21,628 nt of DNA from the NCBI GenBank assembly GCA_038231615.1, contig JBBRLA010000053.1, forward strand, positions 1 to 21,628. Reading direction: 5' to 3'. The translations under genes were made by a program, and so were the position numbers. The notes beneath the pieces are model-generated. The model was not told the DNA's origin. It saw only the letters and a program-made list of their open reading frames with translations, and did not search any database. Each line of letters opens with the position of its first letter. Positions within the stretch are counted from its first letter, which is position 1. This DNA comes from JBBRLA01 sp038231615. GTDB taxonomy: Bacteria > Myxococcota_A > Polyangia > Palsa-1104 > JAEUJZ01. Shown here piece after piece: positions 7,670-15,985 of this stretch.

Positions 7670-8711
7670 GGGCGCGAAAAAGGAGCGGCAGGCTGCGGTC
7701 ATAGCGGTAGGGGGTGTTCATGTGGCCGTCGTCGAACTCCTCGTGGATCACCGGAAGGCCGAGCGCCAAGAGGCGGGCCTTGAGTTGCCGCATGCCGAGG
7801 TCCAGGTGGTATTCGTCCCGGGTGCCGGCATCCAGGAAGATGAGTCGCTGCGTGCGCAGGGCCGAAAGGTAGGGCTCCTCGCCGCAGATCTCCACCGGGT
7901 CGTAGCGCAGCCAGCGTTCCAGCACGGCGAGGTCCAGGGTGGCCGTCTCCCAATCGATCGGCAGAGAGAAGCCGAGGGGCGCCTCGGGGTCGGGGCTGTA
8001 GGCGGCGCCGTTGGCCATGATCGTCATCAGATCGAAGAGGTCGCCGCTGCGCTGTCCCTTGCCCAGGGAAAGGAGTTGGCTCAAAAGCGGCACCGGCCCT
8101 CCGTACCGGCGCACCCGCCGGCAGAACTTGAGCAGTTCGGGGATCAACGTCACGCGGAAGTAGCTGTCCCCGGCGTGCACGGCCACGGCGCGGAAGGTCT
8201 CGGGGTGGTTCATTGCCAGCCACATCGCCCCCAGCCCCCCGGAGGATCGACCGCAGAGCCCCCGGTGCTCCGGCGCGGCCAGGGTGCGGAAGCGGCGGTC
8301 GATGAGGGGGACCACCTCCTCGACAACATGATCTTCGTAGCGACCCAGGCCCGGGGAGTTCACGTACTGGGAACCGCCCAGGATGGTGAAGCAGTCGGGC
8401 AGGACCACCAGCGCCTCGGGCGTCGTGGGGTCTTCGGCATACAGGCGCGCCAGGCGTTCATCCAGGGCCTCCGACACGGGCGAGCGGTTCAACAGTTGCC
8501 AGCCGGTGCCGCTGAAGGCGGCCAGAAGGTACACCACCGGGTAGCGCCGCTCCGGGTGGTCATCGTAGGACGGCGGCAAGATCACCGGGGTATCGCGCCG
8601 GGTGGGATCGCCGAACCGGTTGCCGCGCAGGACATCGCTTTCGATGGATTCGTGGACCACGCGGCAGGGGCGCGGCTGTAGGGGATGATCGGGCGGGTTA
8701 TGGAGGGCCAT
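7659..8711 (-). CDS. Alpha/beta-fold esterase (esterase D / enterochelin-esterase type)
   Basis: About 350 residues from the ATG at 8711; a TTG at 8732 is an alternative start and neither has a well-spaced Shine-Dalgarno. There is no signal peptide, so it is probably cytoplasmic. It has the layout of the putative-esterase family (PF00756 type): TPVILPPSYDDHPERRYPVVYLL early, the nucleophile elbow GRSSG with Ser156 (GLCGRSSGGLGAMWLAM), an acid residue in FLDAGTRDEYH and the catalytic His330 in FDDGHMNTPYRY. All three parts of the catalytic triad are visible. Substrate cannot be deduced; relatives hydrolyse S-formylglutathione, siderophore esters or feruloyl/acyl esters. It follows the Rieske oxidoreductase on the same strand after 67 bases and may be co-transcribed. 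Confidence 0.85.
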   Translation of the reverse strand: MALHNPPDHPLQPRPCRVVHESIESDVLRGNRFGDPTRRDTPVILPPSYDDHPERRYPVVYLLAAFSGTGWQLLNRSPVSEALDERLARLYAEDPTTPEALVVLPDCFTILGGSQYVNSPGLGRYEDHVVEEVVPLIDRRFRTLAAPEHRGLCGRSSGGLGAMWLAMNHPETFRAVAVHAGDSYFRVTLIPELLKFCRRVRRYGGPVPLLSQLLSLGKGQRSGDLFDLMTIMANGAAYSPDPEAPLGFSLPIDWETATLDLAVLERWLRYDPVEICGEEPYLSALRTQRLIFLDAGTRDEYHLDLGMRQLKARLLALGLPVIHEEFDDGHMNTPYRYDRSLPLLFRALTA

Positions 8712-8778
8712 GCCTTCAAGGACTACGCCCAAGCGCGGGCGTCGGCAAGGGCGACCGCTTGATCGCCTTGTCCAGCGC

Positions 8779-10341
8779 TCATTTCGTAGCCGGCGCCAGA
8801 TCGCTTATCGCCGGACCACTGAGCACCTTGCCGTAGGCATCGAAGCGGGAACCGTGGCACGGGCAGTCCCAACTTTTCTCGCTGGAATTCCAGGCCACCA
8901 CGCAGCCCAGGTGGGGGCAGGCGGCGGAGCACTCATGCACGGCCCCTGCGGGGTCCCGGTACACGGCGATCTTGCGCAGGCCCCGGCGCACCACCGCGCC
9001 ATCGCCCGGGGCGATCTTGTCCGCGGTGTCTACCTCACCCCGCGTCACCCAATCCGTGAACTGGAGGCCGACGTTGATGTTCTCTTTGACGAACTGGCCC
9101 ATGGCCCGCAGGGTCTTGCGGGACGGGTCGTAAAGGCGGGCCCAGGGGTTGTCCCTACCGCAGATGAGGTCGGTCAGCAGGATGCCGGCGATGGTGCCAT
9201 GGGTCAGTCCGTGTCCCGAGTCGCCGGTGGCGATGTACACGTTGTCCTCGTCGGACGGGTTCCTGCCGATGAAGGCCATGGCGTCCACCGGCTCCAGGAC
9301 CTGCCCCGACCAACGGTACTCGACGTTCTCCATGGCCGGAAAACGCTCCTTGGCCCAGGCAAACAGGCGCTGGTAACGAGCTTCCGCGTCATCCGCCTGG
9401 CCGGTCTTGTGGTCCTCGCCGCCCACGATGAGTAGATCGTGCGACCCGAAGTCCCGGCCCCCCTGGGCGTGACCCGTGCCCACCGGGAAACGCTCCAGCC
9501 GAACGTAGTGATAGGGGTCATGGGTGTCCCAATATAGGGCTCGGGGCACCGTATCGCGGGGCACCCTGGCCGCCATGACATAGGAGCGGTAGGCGGCTTG
9601 CTTGGTGTGCATGGCGAAGCGGTCATTGACCGGCGAGTTGGTGGCTACGATGATGGCGCCGCAATGCACCTTGTTGCCGCTCTGGGTCTCCACCCAGGCA
9701 TCCTTGCCGCCATGGACCGCCGTGACACGCGTGCCGCCGTGGAGCCGACCGCCCTGGCGCCGGATGGCCCGCGACAGTCCGGCGAGGTAGAGCAGGGGGT
9801 GGAACTGTCCCTGCCGGGGGAAGCGCAGGCAGGGGCCGGTGTCGAAGGAAGGCAGAGGGGCCCGGTCCAGGCGCTCGACCCGGTCCAGACCAGCCCGGTG
9901 GGCGGCGGCAAGTTCTTGGTCGAGCAATTCGACCGGATCGCCCGGCGAGAGGAACAGGTAGCCGGTCAGCCTCTCGAATTCGCAGCGAATGCCCTCTTGG
10001 CGGACGATCTCCTCGATGCGGTCGATGGCGGCGCTGTGGCTCTGTGCGGCAAGGCGGGCCCCTTGCTCCCCGTGCAGGCCTTCGATCTCGGAGTAGCGAT
10101 CGTCCAGGGCGTTGGACAGGTGGGCCGTGGTGCGACTGGTCTCCCCCTGCCCCACCGCGGCTTCGTCGAGGACGACGACCCGTTTTCCCTCCTTGCCCAA
10201 AAGGTAGGCTGCGGTGATGCCGGCAATTCCTCCGCCGACCACGCACACGTCCGCCTGGACATCCGCGGTCAGGGCGTCAAGGTCCGCCGGCTTCGCCGTG
10301 CTCATCCAGGGGGATACGGTCTGTCCTGAAATTGTTTTCAT
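8779..10341 (-). CDS. FAD-dependent oxidoreductase with C-terminal Rieske [2Fe-2S] domain
   Basis: About 520 residues from the ATG at 10341; the frame is open 12 codons further, and another ATG occurs at residue 13. The N-terminal part is a DAO-type flavoprotein with the Rossmann motif VCVVGGGIAGITAAYLL (32-48) and the acidic end of the second strand VVVLDEAAVGQGETSRTTAHL. FIGRNPSDEDNVYIATGDSGHGLTHGTIAGILL is the second FAD-contact region. The C-terminal 90 or so residues are a Rieske domain: CPHLGC (Cys475, His477) and DCPCHGSRFD (Cys493, His496) provide the two Cys and two His ligands. The combination is known in a family of DadA-like/Rieske fusion oxidoreductases. It should pass electrons between an amine-like or similar substrate and an acceptor through FAD and the iron-sulfur cluster. 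The substrate is unknown. It is encoded between the esterase and the MBL-fold pair. Confidence 0.92.
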   Translation of the reverse strand: MKTISGQTVSPWMSTAKPADLDALTADVQADVCVVGGGIAGITAAYLLGKEGKRVVVLDEAAVGQGETSRTTAHLSNALDDRYSEIEGLHGEQGARLAAQSHSAAIDRIEEIVRQEGIRCEFERLTGYLFLSPGDPVELLDQELAAAHRAGLDRVERLDRAPLPSFDTGPCLRFPRQGQFHPLLYLAGLSRAIRRQGGRLHGGTRVTAVHGGKDAWVETQSGNKVHCGAIIVATNSPVNDRFAMHTKQAAYRSYVMAARVPRDTVPRALYWDTHDPYHYVRLERFPVGTGHAQGGRDFGSHDLLIVGGEDHKTGQADDAEARYQRLFAWAKERFPAMENVEYRWSGQVLEPVDAMAFIGRNPSDEDNVYIATGDSGHGLTHGTIAGILLTDLICGRDNPWARLYDPSRKTLRAMGQFVKENINVGLQFTDWVTRGEVDTADKIAPGDGAVVRRGLRKIAVYRDPAGAVHECSAACPHLGCVVAWNSSEKSWDCPCHGSRFDAYGKVLSGPAISDLAPATK

Positions 10342-10411
10342 CGACACCCATATGGGCACTGGCGGAGGTTGGCGCAAGCGAGCCAGGCTGGTTTCCCTTC
10401 GCCAAGGGGGC

Positions 10412-11272
10412 TCAGATGGTCAGGGTCAGCCCCTCGCGGGCGGCGATGAGTTCGATGGCGACGCCGCCGTGCTCGTCCAGGAGCGCGCGGCAGCGCTGCC
10501 AGCACAGGTCGACCTGGTCGTCGGTGTAGTCCTGATCGTAGTGGAACAGGACCAGCCGTTTGACCCGGGCATTTATGGCGGCGTACGCGGCGTCGGCGTA
10601 GGACGAATAGCCCCGGTCCAGGCGCTGCCGCCGGTCCTCGGGGGTGTAGGTGGCGTCGTGGATAAGGACATCGGCCCCGGCGTAAAGGGCCAAAACCTCG
10701 GGGGTGGGGCCGGACTCGGGGTAGCCGGCGTCTGGGGCGTAGACCAGGGAGCGTCCATCCTCTTCCAGGCGGTAGGCCAGGCACGTGGTGTGGCCGTGGG
10801 GGTTTTTGCGGCTCTTGATGTCGATGCCCGCGAAGGACAGGGGGCCGTCCTCGCCCTCCCCGTGGACCGGCACCAGCTCGAAGGTGGCGCCCAGGTTCTT
10901 CATGGTGTACAAGGGCGAGAAATGGGGGTTTACCTGCCCTTCGAGAATGCCCTCGAGCATGGCCGACGAACGCCCGGGCCCGAATACGGTGAAGCGGTTG
11001 CCGGGGACGAACACCGGCGGGAAGAAGGGGAAGCCCTGGATGTGGTCCCAGTGGGCGTGGGACAAAAGGATGGCGGCGGCGCCCTGCCCGCGGCCAAACT
11101 CCGTCGGCAGAAGGGTCCGCCCCAGGTGGGCGATGCCGGTGCCGCTGTCCAGGATGAGCAGCTTTCCCCCGGCGCTGCGCACCGAGACGCACGAGGTGTT
11201 GCCGCCATAGCGGACGGTATCCGGGCCGGGGGCCGGGATCGAGCCCCGCACTCCGTGGAAGGTCAGCTCCAC
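10412..11272 (-). CDS. MBL-fold metallohydrolase (tandem copy 2)
   Basis: A 286-residue protein that starts at the GTG at 11272. That start is preceded by GGAGG four bases upstream and matches the start of its neighbour paralogue; the longer open frame reads into the neighbour. The N-terminus ELTFHGVRGSIPAPGPDTVRYGGNTSCV is typical of a metallo-beta-lactamase-fold group related to cyclic nucleotide phosphodiesterases and RNase Z. The metal site is in SHAHWDHIQG (His72, His74, Asp76, His77), with GHTTC, a metal Asp near YAPDAGYPE and the late FHYDQDYTDDQVD. There is no signal peptide, so it is probably cytoplasmic. The start overlaps the end of the upstream paralogue by 10 bases, so translation is probably coupled. 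Substrate unknown; phosphodiester hydrolysis is inference from the family. Confidence 0.9.
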   Translation of the reverse strand: MELTFHGVRGSIPAPGPDTVRYGGNTSCVSVRSAGGKLLILDSGTGIAHLGRTLLPTEFGRGQGAAAILLSHAHWDHIQGFPFFPPVFVPGNRFTVFGPGRSSAMLEGILEGQVNPHFSPLYTMKNLGATFELVPVHGEGEDGPLSFAGIDIKSRKNPHGHTTCLAYRLEEDGRSLVYAPDAGYPESGPTPEVLALYAGADVLIHDATYTPEDRRQRLDRGYSSYADAAYAAINARVKRLVLFHYDQDYTDDQVDLCWQRCRALLDEHGGVAIELIAAREGLTLTI

Positions 11273-12231
11273 GGTTCCTCCGGGCGGGAAAGGTCGATCT
11301 CCATGCCCTCGGCGGCTGCGTGCAGCGAGAGCCGAAGCTTGCGCTCGGCGATCCCCTCCCGGTGCTGGCGCAGGAGTTCGTCGATCTGGTCGTCGGTGCG
11401 TTCCGGGGCGTGGTGGAAAAGCATCAGCGAGCGGGCCCCGGCCTCGGTGGCGATCTCGATGGCGTCGTCGGGGCAACTGTGCCCCCAGTGGGGCTTGGCG
11501 GCATACTCCGCGGGGGTGAACTGGGTGTCATAGATGACCAGATCGGCCCCCTCGCAAAGGCGCACCACCCCTTCGCGCATGGTGGCCAGGGTGGCGGCGT
11601 CGTTTGGCGGCAGCGGGTCGCCGGGCCTGGGCGGCTGGCGGATGAACTCCTGCTCGATGAGGATGTCGCGAAAGGGGGCGGTGTCGGTCACATAGGCCAC
11701 GGATTGTCCCTCGAAGTCGAGGCGGTAGCCGATGGCGATCCATGGGTGATTAAGGCGGGCGCAGCGCACCTTGACCGGGCCGATCTCGAAGTCGGCGCTG
11801 TCGGACAGCTCGGTGAAGTCCACGTGGGCCGCGGCGACGTCGAAGGGCACGGGGAAGTAGGGGTTCTCCGACTGGGTGGCGAAGATGGCGCGCAGGTGGG
11901 TGTCGTCGCGCTGCCTGGCGTAGACGTGAAAACGGTTGCCGGCCTGGTACAGGGGGGCGAAGAAGGGCAGCCCCTGGATGTGGTCCCAGTGGGTGTGGCT
12001 GACCAGCAGGTGGGCCTGTCCGGCGCCGCGGCCGAACTCGTCGAGCATCATCTCCTTGCCCAGGCGGCGCAGGCCGGTGCCGGCGTCGATGATGATGCGC
12101 GGCGCCTCAGGGTCCCCGGCGTCCCCGACGCGGACCTCCACGCAACTGGTGTTGCCGCCGTAGCGCACGGTGGTGGGCCCCGGGTAGGGGAACGAGCCGC
12201 GCACACCCCAGAAGCGGACCTTCATCGGCAT
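11263..12231 (-). CDS. MBL-fold metallohydrolase (tandem copy 1)
   Basis: A 322-residue protein from the ATG at 12231, with AAGG about 7 bases upstream; the second ATG at 12225 is possible. It begins MPMKVRFWGVRGSFPYPGPT and shares the TVRYGGNTSCVEV block with the next gene. The metal motif is VSHTHWDHIQG (His79, His81, Asp83, His84), with LNHPWIAIGYRL, YVTDTAPF and LFHHAPERTDDQIDELLRQH further on. It is therefore the upstream paralogue of the gene at 10412-11272, perhaps 40 residues longer because of insertions. The 153-base gap before it is AT-richer than the surroundings and likely contains the promoter for the pair. Function is inferred from the fold only: a zinc- or iron-dependent hydrolase, possibly a phosphodiesterase. 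Confidence 0.9.
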   Translation of the reverse strand: MPMKVRFWGVRGSFPYPGPTTVRYGGNTSCVEVRVGDAGDPEAPRIIIDAGTGLRRLGKEMMLDEFGRGAGQAHLLVSHTHWDHIQGLPFFAPLYQAGNRFHVYARQRDDTHLRAIFATQSENPYFPVPFDVAAAHVDFTELSDSADFEIGPVKVRCARLNHPWIAIGYRLDFEGQSVAYVTDTAPFRDILIEQEFIRQPPRPGDPLPPNDAATLATMREGVVRLCEGADLVIYDTQFTPAEYAAKPHWGHSCPDDAIEIATEAGARSLMLFHHAPERTDDQIDELLRQHREGIAERKLRLSLHAAAEGMEIDLSRPEEPWS

Positions 12232-12352
12232 GGGGCGACCTTGCTCGCCCCCGGCCAGCGGCCCGCGGGGACTCCAAAGGAGTGCCACCTCCCGAATGAC
12301 ATTGAATAAAGGCTATCACACACCGGACGAAAGAGCATCGACTTTCACTTTG

Positions 12353-12380
12353 CTCTTCCAGTCTATATCTCAGGGAAGAG
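12353..12380 (-). terminator. Possible terminator stem-loop after the dtd operon
   Basis: Bases 12353-12359 (CTCTTCC) pair with 12374-12380 (GGAAGAG) around a 14-base AT-rich loop. It begins about 5 bases past the stop of the last gene of the minus-strand operon. There is no T-run after the stem, so intrinsic termination is uncertain; the same AT-rich stretch may also hold the promoter of the MBL pair. Confidence 0.3.
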
Positions 12381-12384
12381 TCCG

Positions 12385-13440
12385 TCAGGGGATTTGTGCA
12401 GCCGCGATTCCGGTCCCGGCGCCGCGCAGGCCCAGGAGCAGCAGCGCCCGGTCCTGATAAGTAAGGACGGTGGGTGAAGACGGGGTCACGCCCTTGGGGA
12501 GGATGGGCTGAGCAACGGGGAGGAACGTTGCGCCGTCGTAGGACGAGGCGGCGCAGGCGACGCTCTTGCCTCCGGCCTCGGCGACGAGAAAGAGGTCGTA
12601 TCGCTCGCGCCCGGTGGGGGTTTCGACCCGCCGCGCCGAGAGGCCGGAAAGGCGCTCTGCCGGAAGGCTGGTGGAGATCGACTGTGGGACGATGAAGTCG
12701 GCGGCGTGGAGCAACGGGCCGACGCTGACAGTGAAGGTCAGGCCGGCGGCGGGGTCTTTTGTGACTTGCATCACTGCCGCGAGGTCCGCGTCGGCGCGGC
12801 GGATCTCGCCACCATGGACCAGGTAGTACAGGCGCAGGGTGCCGCCGCTGACCACCCCGCTGACGCTGCCGAGCGCGGCGGTGCCCGCAAGCTGGGCCGC
12901 GGATAAAAGCCGGGCCGCGGCCATCTTGTGTGGCATGCCGTCCGGGCCGAAGGGCGCCGCGCCGACGCTGCCATCTAGCCCCTGATAGAGCAGCAAAAGC
13001 GGCGGGCCCGGTGTCGCGGCGATCAGGGTGGGGTGCAGAAGCGCCCCTTTCTCCCAGGGTTGATCGGGGACCAGCGCCGGGGACAGGTCCCCCGCCCCGG
13101 ACAAAAGTCGTTCCACCCGGGCCTGGCCGATGTAGGCGCCCGCCCGCTGCCCATCGGGCTGCCCGGCCGGCTGCGCCGAGACCCACAGAAGAAGCCCGTC
13201 GCCCATCGGCCACACCGTCGGCTCGTCGATGTCCAGGCCCGGCGTGAGCAGGATGTAGGGCGCGTTCAGGTCGGGGGCCTGGTCGCTGGTCAGAAGACGA
13301 AACCCCCCCAGGCCGCTCTGGGGGAAAAAGGGCACCGAAAGCTCGCCGCTCATCCCCTGGGTGCCGCACCCGGAAAGAAGCCCGCCGACAAGCCCGCCCA
13401 TAAGAAAGCGCAGCGCCCGCGCCCCGATCACAGCCGCCAT
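12385..13440 (-). CDS. Lipoprotein with propeller-like repeats
   Basis: A 351-residue protein from the ATG at 13440, which overlaps the stop of the upstream FadL-like gene by 13 bases. Residues 1-24 are a signal peptide (RFLMGGLVGGLLSG) and Cys25 follows LLSG, a good lipobox, so it is exported and lipidated. The body has recurring units of Pro-Thr followed by two hydrophobic strands: EPTVWPMGDGLLLWVSA, HPTLIAATPGPPLLLLYQG, GTLRLYYLVHGG, SPTVLTYQDRALLLLG. That spacing resembles the blades of a five-bladed propeller as in glycoside hydrolase family 43/62-like proteins. No catalytic acid is assigned, so an enzymatic role is not claimed. As the last gene of the dtd-fadL-fadL operon it may work together with the outer-membrane proteins, for instance at the outer-membrane surface or periplasm. 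Confidence 0.8.
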   Translation of the reverse strand: MAAVIGARALRFLMGGLVGGLLSGCGTQGMSGELSVPFFPQSGLGGFRLLTSDQAPDLNAPYILLTPGLDIDEPTVWPMGDGLLLWVSAQPAGQPDGQRAGAYIGQARVERLLSGAGDLSPALVPDQPWEKGALLHPTLIAATPGPPLLLLYQGLDGSVGAAPFGPDGMPHKMAAARLLSAAQLAGTAALGSVSGVVSGGTLRLYYLVHGGEIRRADADLAAVMQVTKDPAAGLTFTVSVGPLLHAADFIVPQSISTSLPAERLSGLSARRVETPTGRERYDLFLVAEAGGKSVACAASSYDGATFLPVAQPILPKGVTPSSPTVLTYQDRALLLLGLRGAGTGIAAAQIP

Positions 13441-14777
13441 CTCAGTTGACCTCCGACCTGGAAGACGGTGCCGCTGACGGTGAAGTCACCGACCAGCGAG
13501 CGTGGATCGTCCTTGTTGAAATCCCGCTCGGGCAGGTAGGTCACCGCCACAAAGGCGTCCAGCTCGATGGGCTTGGGCAGCACCGAGAAGAGCCGCCGCA
13601 GCTCGACCCCGGCGCCCAGGCTGAACGTATGCTTGTCGGCGTCGCCGAAGGTGGACGCCCCCTGCTGCCCGGGGACCGGCGAGGCCTCGTAGCGGTAGCC
13701 GGCGCGCAGGTCCAGGGCCAGGCGATCCTTGCACGCACTGTCGAGGGCCCGCCACTCGACGCCCACCGCGGGGATCAAGATATCGTGGAACCCCGGCGAC
13801 GGGTAGGTCGGCGGCGGCGGCAGGTGCACGAAGCTGTTCAGGCTGCCGATGTCCAGCATCAGGGTAAGGCGCCCCGCCGGCACGGGCATGTCGCTCCAGC
13901 GGGCGAAGGTCAGGTCGGCAGACAAAAGCAGCCGCGGGTAGCTGGGCCAGCGCAGCGCCCCGCCCAGCACCACCTGCCAGGGCTGGAACAGGTCCACCGA
14001 CTGCGCCTGCTCGACCAGGGAGGCCCCCTTGGCGATGGGCACCTGCCCGGGGTTGCCCAGATCCGCGTTGATCTGGAAGCGCTGGTCCACGTCCAGGATG
14101 AAGCTGTGGCGGTAGACCAGGGCCAGGGCCAGAAACTCGTTGACCTCCCAGGCAATGCCGGCCTGTGGGTAGCGCACCGCCACCAGGTTCACCTCGATCG
14201 CCGTCTTCAGCGCGCTGCGTTCGGCATCGCCCACGGTGACGTTGCCCTGGAACGAGACGTCCCCCGAGGTGCGCGACATGAACGTAAGCCCGGCGCCGAC
14301 ATACAGACCCTTGACGATGCGCACCGCCAGGTTCGCCGCCAGGAACAGGCGCTGGGTGCGGTTGTCGTAAAGCTGAAGGCGGGGCTGCTCGTAGCGCAGG
14401 GTGCGCAGGCGGGTGACGTGCTGGTCGGGAAGGAAAAGGGTCAGACCGAAGGCCAGATGCACCCCGAAGAGATCGCCGGGGACCACCAGCCCGGCGGCCA
14501 TGCCCCGGGTGGCCTCCACCGGCTGCACCGCCCCGGAGAAGCGGAGCTGGGGCAGCGCCGCCTGGTAACCCAGGTCGATGCGCATGTCCCGGGAGCGGGC
14601 CAGCCCCGCGGGATTGTAATACCCCGCGGCGCTGTCGTCGGCCACGGCGGAGTAGGCCGAGCCCAGGGCCGGGGCGCGGGCGCCGAACCCGAAAGCATCG
14701 ATGGGGTTGGCGCGGGCGGGCCCGAGCCCGAGCCCGAACCCCAGCACGAAAATGAGCCCAGGCGGCAGGGATCTCAT
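13428..14777 (-). CDS. FadL/OMPP1/TodX-family outer-membrane protein (copy 2)
   Basis: A 449-residue protein from the ATG at 14777, which overlaps the TGA of the upstream gene as ATGA; the longer open frame reads back into that gene. Residues 1-23 are a signal peptide ending PARA. The mature N-terminus NPIDAFGFGARAPALGSAYSAVADDSAAGYYNPAGLA is the classic FadL-type signature (FGFG, Gly-Ala, then NPAGL). The rest alternates beta-strands and ends RWRL, as expected for an outer-membrane barrel. FadL-type barrels take up hydrophobic molecules such as long-chain fatty acids or toluene by lateral diffusion. The ligand is unknown here. It is the second of two adjacent copies and is distant enough from the first that an old duplication or functional split is likely. 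Confidence 0.88.
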   Translation of the reverse strand: MRSLPPGLIFVLGFGLGLGPARANPIDAFGFGARAPALGSAYSAVADDSAAGYYNPAGLARSRDMRIDLGYQAALPQLRFSGAVQPVEATRGMAAGLVVPGDLFGVHLAFGLTLFLPDQHVTRLRTLRYEQPRLQLYDNRTQRLFLAANLAVRIVKGLYVGAGLTFMSRTSGDVSFQGNVTVGDAERSALKTAIEVNLVAVRYPQAGIAWEVNEFLALALVYRHSFILDVDQRFQINADLGNPGQVPIAKGASLVEQAQSVDLFQPWQVVLGGALRWPSYPRLLLSADLTFARWSDMPVPAGRLTLMLDIGSLNSFVHLPPPPTYPSPGFHDILIPAVGVEWRALDSACKDRLALDLRAGYRYEASPVPGQQGASTFGDADKHTFSLGAGVELRRLFSVLPKPIELDAFVAVTYLPERDFNKDDPRSLVGDFTVSGTVFQVGGQLRWRL

Positions 14778-15985
14778 AGATCCAGCTCCACCGCGGCGCC
14801 GCCCATTCCGAAGCCGCCCGAAACGCGGTCGCTGCCCGCCAGCTGGTGCCACTGAAAGAAGGCCGACACCCCAAGCGGCAGCCGGGCCGGCAGGTGGTAG
14901 CCCGCGCCCACGGTGAAAACGTGCCTGCTGGCGTCGAGCAGCGAGCGTGTGGCTTCATCCGAAGGGGTAGGACTCCACTCAAAGAAGTAGCCCAGGCGCA
15001 GAAGCAGGTCGGTGCGGCCCAAGAGTTGTGAAAGCCCTGGGGGGCGCCACTCCACGGCCAGGCGGGGCACCCCCGTGTCATGGAAGCCCGGCGGCGGCAG
15101 CGGGTCCGCCCCGGCGGTGGCGGGCTGTATCGGGTTCTGGAAGGCCGACCAGTGCTTCCAGGTCAGGTTGGCGATGAGGAGCAACTGCGGGGAAAGGGCC
15201 AAGGCGCCCTCGGCGGCGGCCTGCATCGGGTCGTACTGCGCCACCCCGGCCACGGTGATGCTGGGCAGGTCGATGGGCAGCACGTCGCCAAGCTGGCTTT
15301 TCACCAAAATGTGATACGAGGACTGCGACTCCCCACGAAAGACCGCCCCCAGCAAAAGACGCCCCGCCGGGCTGCGCCAGCGCGCCCCGAGAATGGGAGC
15401 GTAATTCACCGTCAACTGTTCCTGGGACGCCGAAGTGATGCGCCCGGTGCTGTCCGGGGCGATGAGGATCTCCCCGACCAGCGCCGCCAGCGCCAGGACC
15501 GACACGCCCACGGAGAAGCCCTTCGGCAGCCGCACCGCACCGCCCAGGAGCACCGAGATGACCTGCGTCCGCGATTCGAGCAGCGCCACCCGCGGCACCT
15601 CGGGGAAGGGCTCGCTGACGCGGTTGACGACGCCAAAGGGGAAGTAGAAGCCAAACCCCAGGGCCAGCCGGTCGCGCAGGAAGCCGCCCAAAGGCAGGGG
15701 CAGTACCGCGCCCAATTGCAACCCGGCGGTATCGTCGATCTGTCGGGCGCCTCCGTCCAGGTAGACCTGGTAGGCGCCGTAGACCGCCGCCACGGTCAGG
15801 CTCTTTTTCGCCCCCAGCAGGCCGGCGGGATTTGCATAAACCGCCTCGAAGCTGTTCAGAAAGGCCGTGCCGGTGCCGCCCAGGGCCGGCCCCCGCGTCC
15901 CCAGTGAGACGATGTCGGGCAAGGAGGCGCGGGCCGGCGCGGCCACGCAAAGGCAAAGCAAGGTGGTGAAGAGGGCGCGCTTCAT
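14774..15985 (-). CDS. FadL/OMPP1-family outer-membrane protein (copy 1)
   Basis: A 403-residue protein from the ATG at 15985. Its ATG overlaps the TGA of dtd (ATGA) and its own TGA overlaps the start of the next gene in the same way. The signal peptide MKRALFTTLLCLCVAAPARA ends at residue 20. The mature start SLPDIVSLGTRGPALGGTGTAFLNSFEAVYANPAGLL is a divergent version of the FadL N-terminal hatch with the NPAGLL motif. Further beta-strand-rich stretches follow and the protein ends AAVELDL with a terminal hydrophobic residue, though not the usual Phe. I expect an outer-membrane barrel for hydrophobic compounds. It shares little obvious identity with the downstream copy apart from the hatch region. 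Confidence 0.85.
   Translation of the reverse strand: MKRALFTTLLCLCVAAPARASLPDIVSLGTRGPALGGTGTAFLNSFEAVYANPAGLLGAKKSLTVAAVYGAYQVYLDGGARQIDDTAGLQLGAVLPLPLGGFLRDRLALGFGFYFPFGVVNRVSEPFPEVPRVALLESRTQVISVLLGGAVRLPKGFSVGVSVLALAALVGEILIAPDSTGRITSASQEQLTVNYAPILGARWRSPAGRLLLGAVFRGESQSSYHILVKSQLGDVLPIDLPSITVAGVAQYDPMQAAAEGALALSPQLLLIANLTWKHWSAFQNPIQPATAGADPLPPPGFHDTGVPRLAVEWRPPGLSQLLGRTDLLLRLGYFFEWSPTPSDEATRSLLDASRHVFTVGAGYHLPARLPLGVSAFFQWHQLAGSDRVSGGFGMGGAAVELDL

Noticed and set aside
6539..7702. N-terminal extension of the large lipoprotein frame to 7702
   Set aside because: It is the antisense of the TMEM43-like gene; the real start at 6538 has a perfect Shine-Dalgarno and signal peptide.
13446..14855. 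Plus-strand 469-codon frame opposite the FadL-like protein
   Set aside because: Low-complexity antisense translation (Gly, Gln, Arg, His); the FadL signature is on the minus strand.
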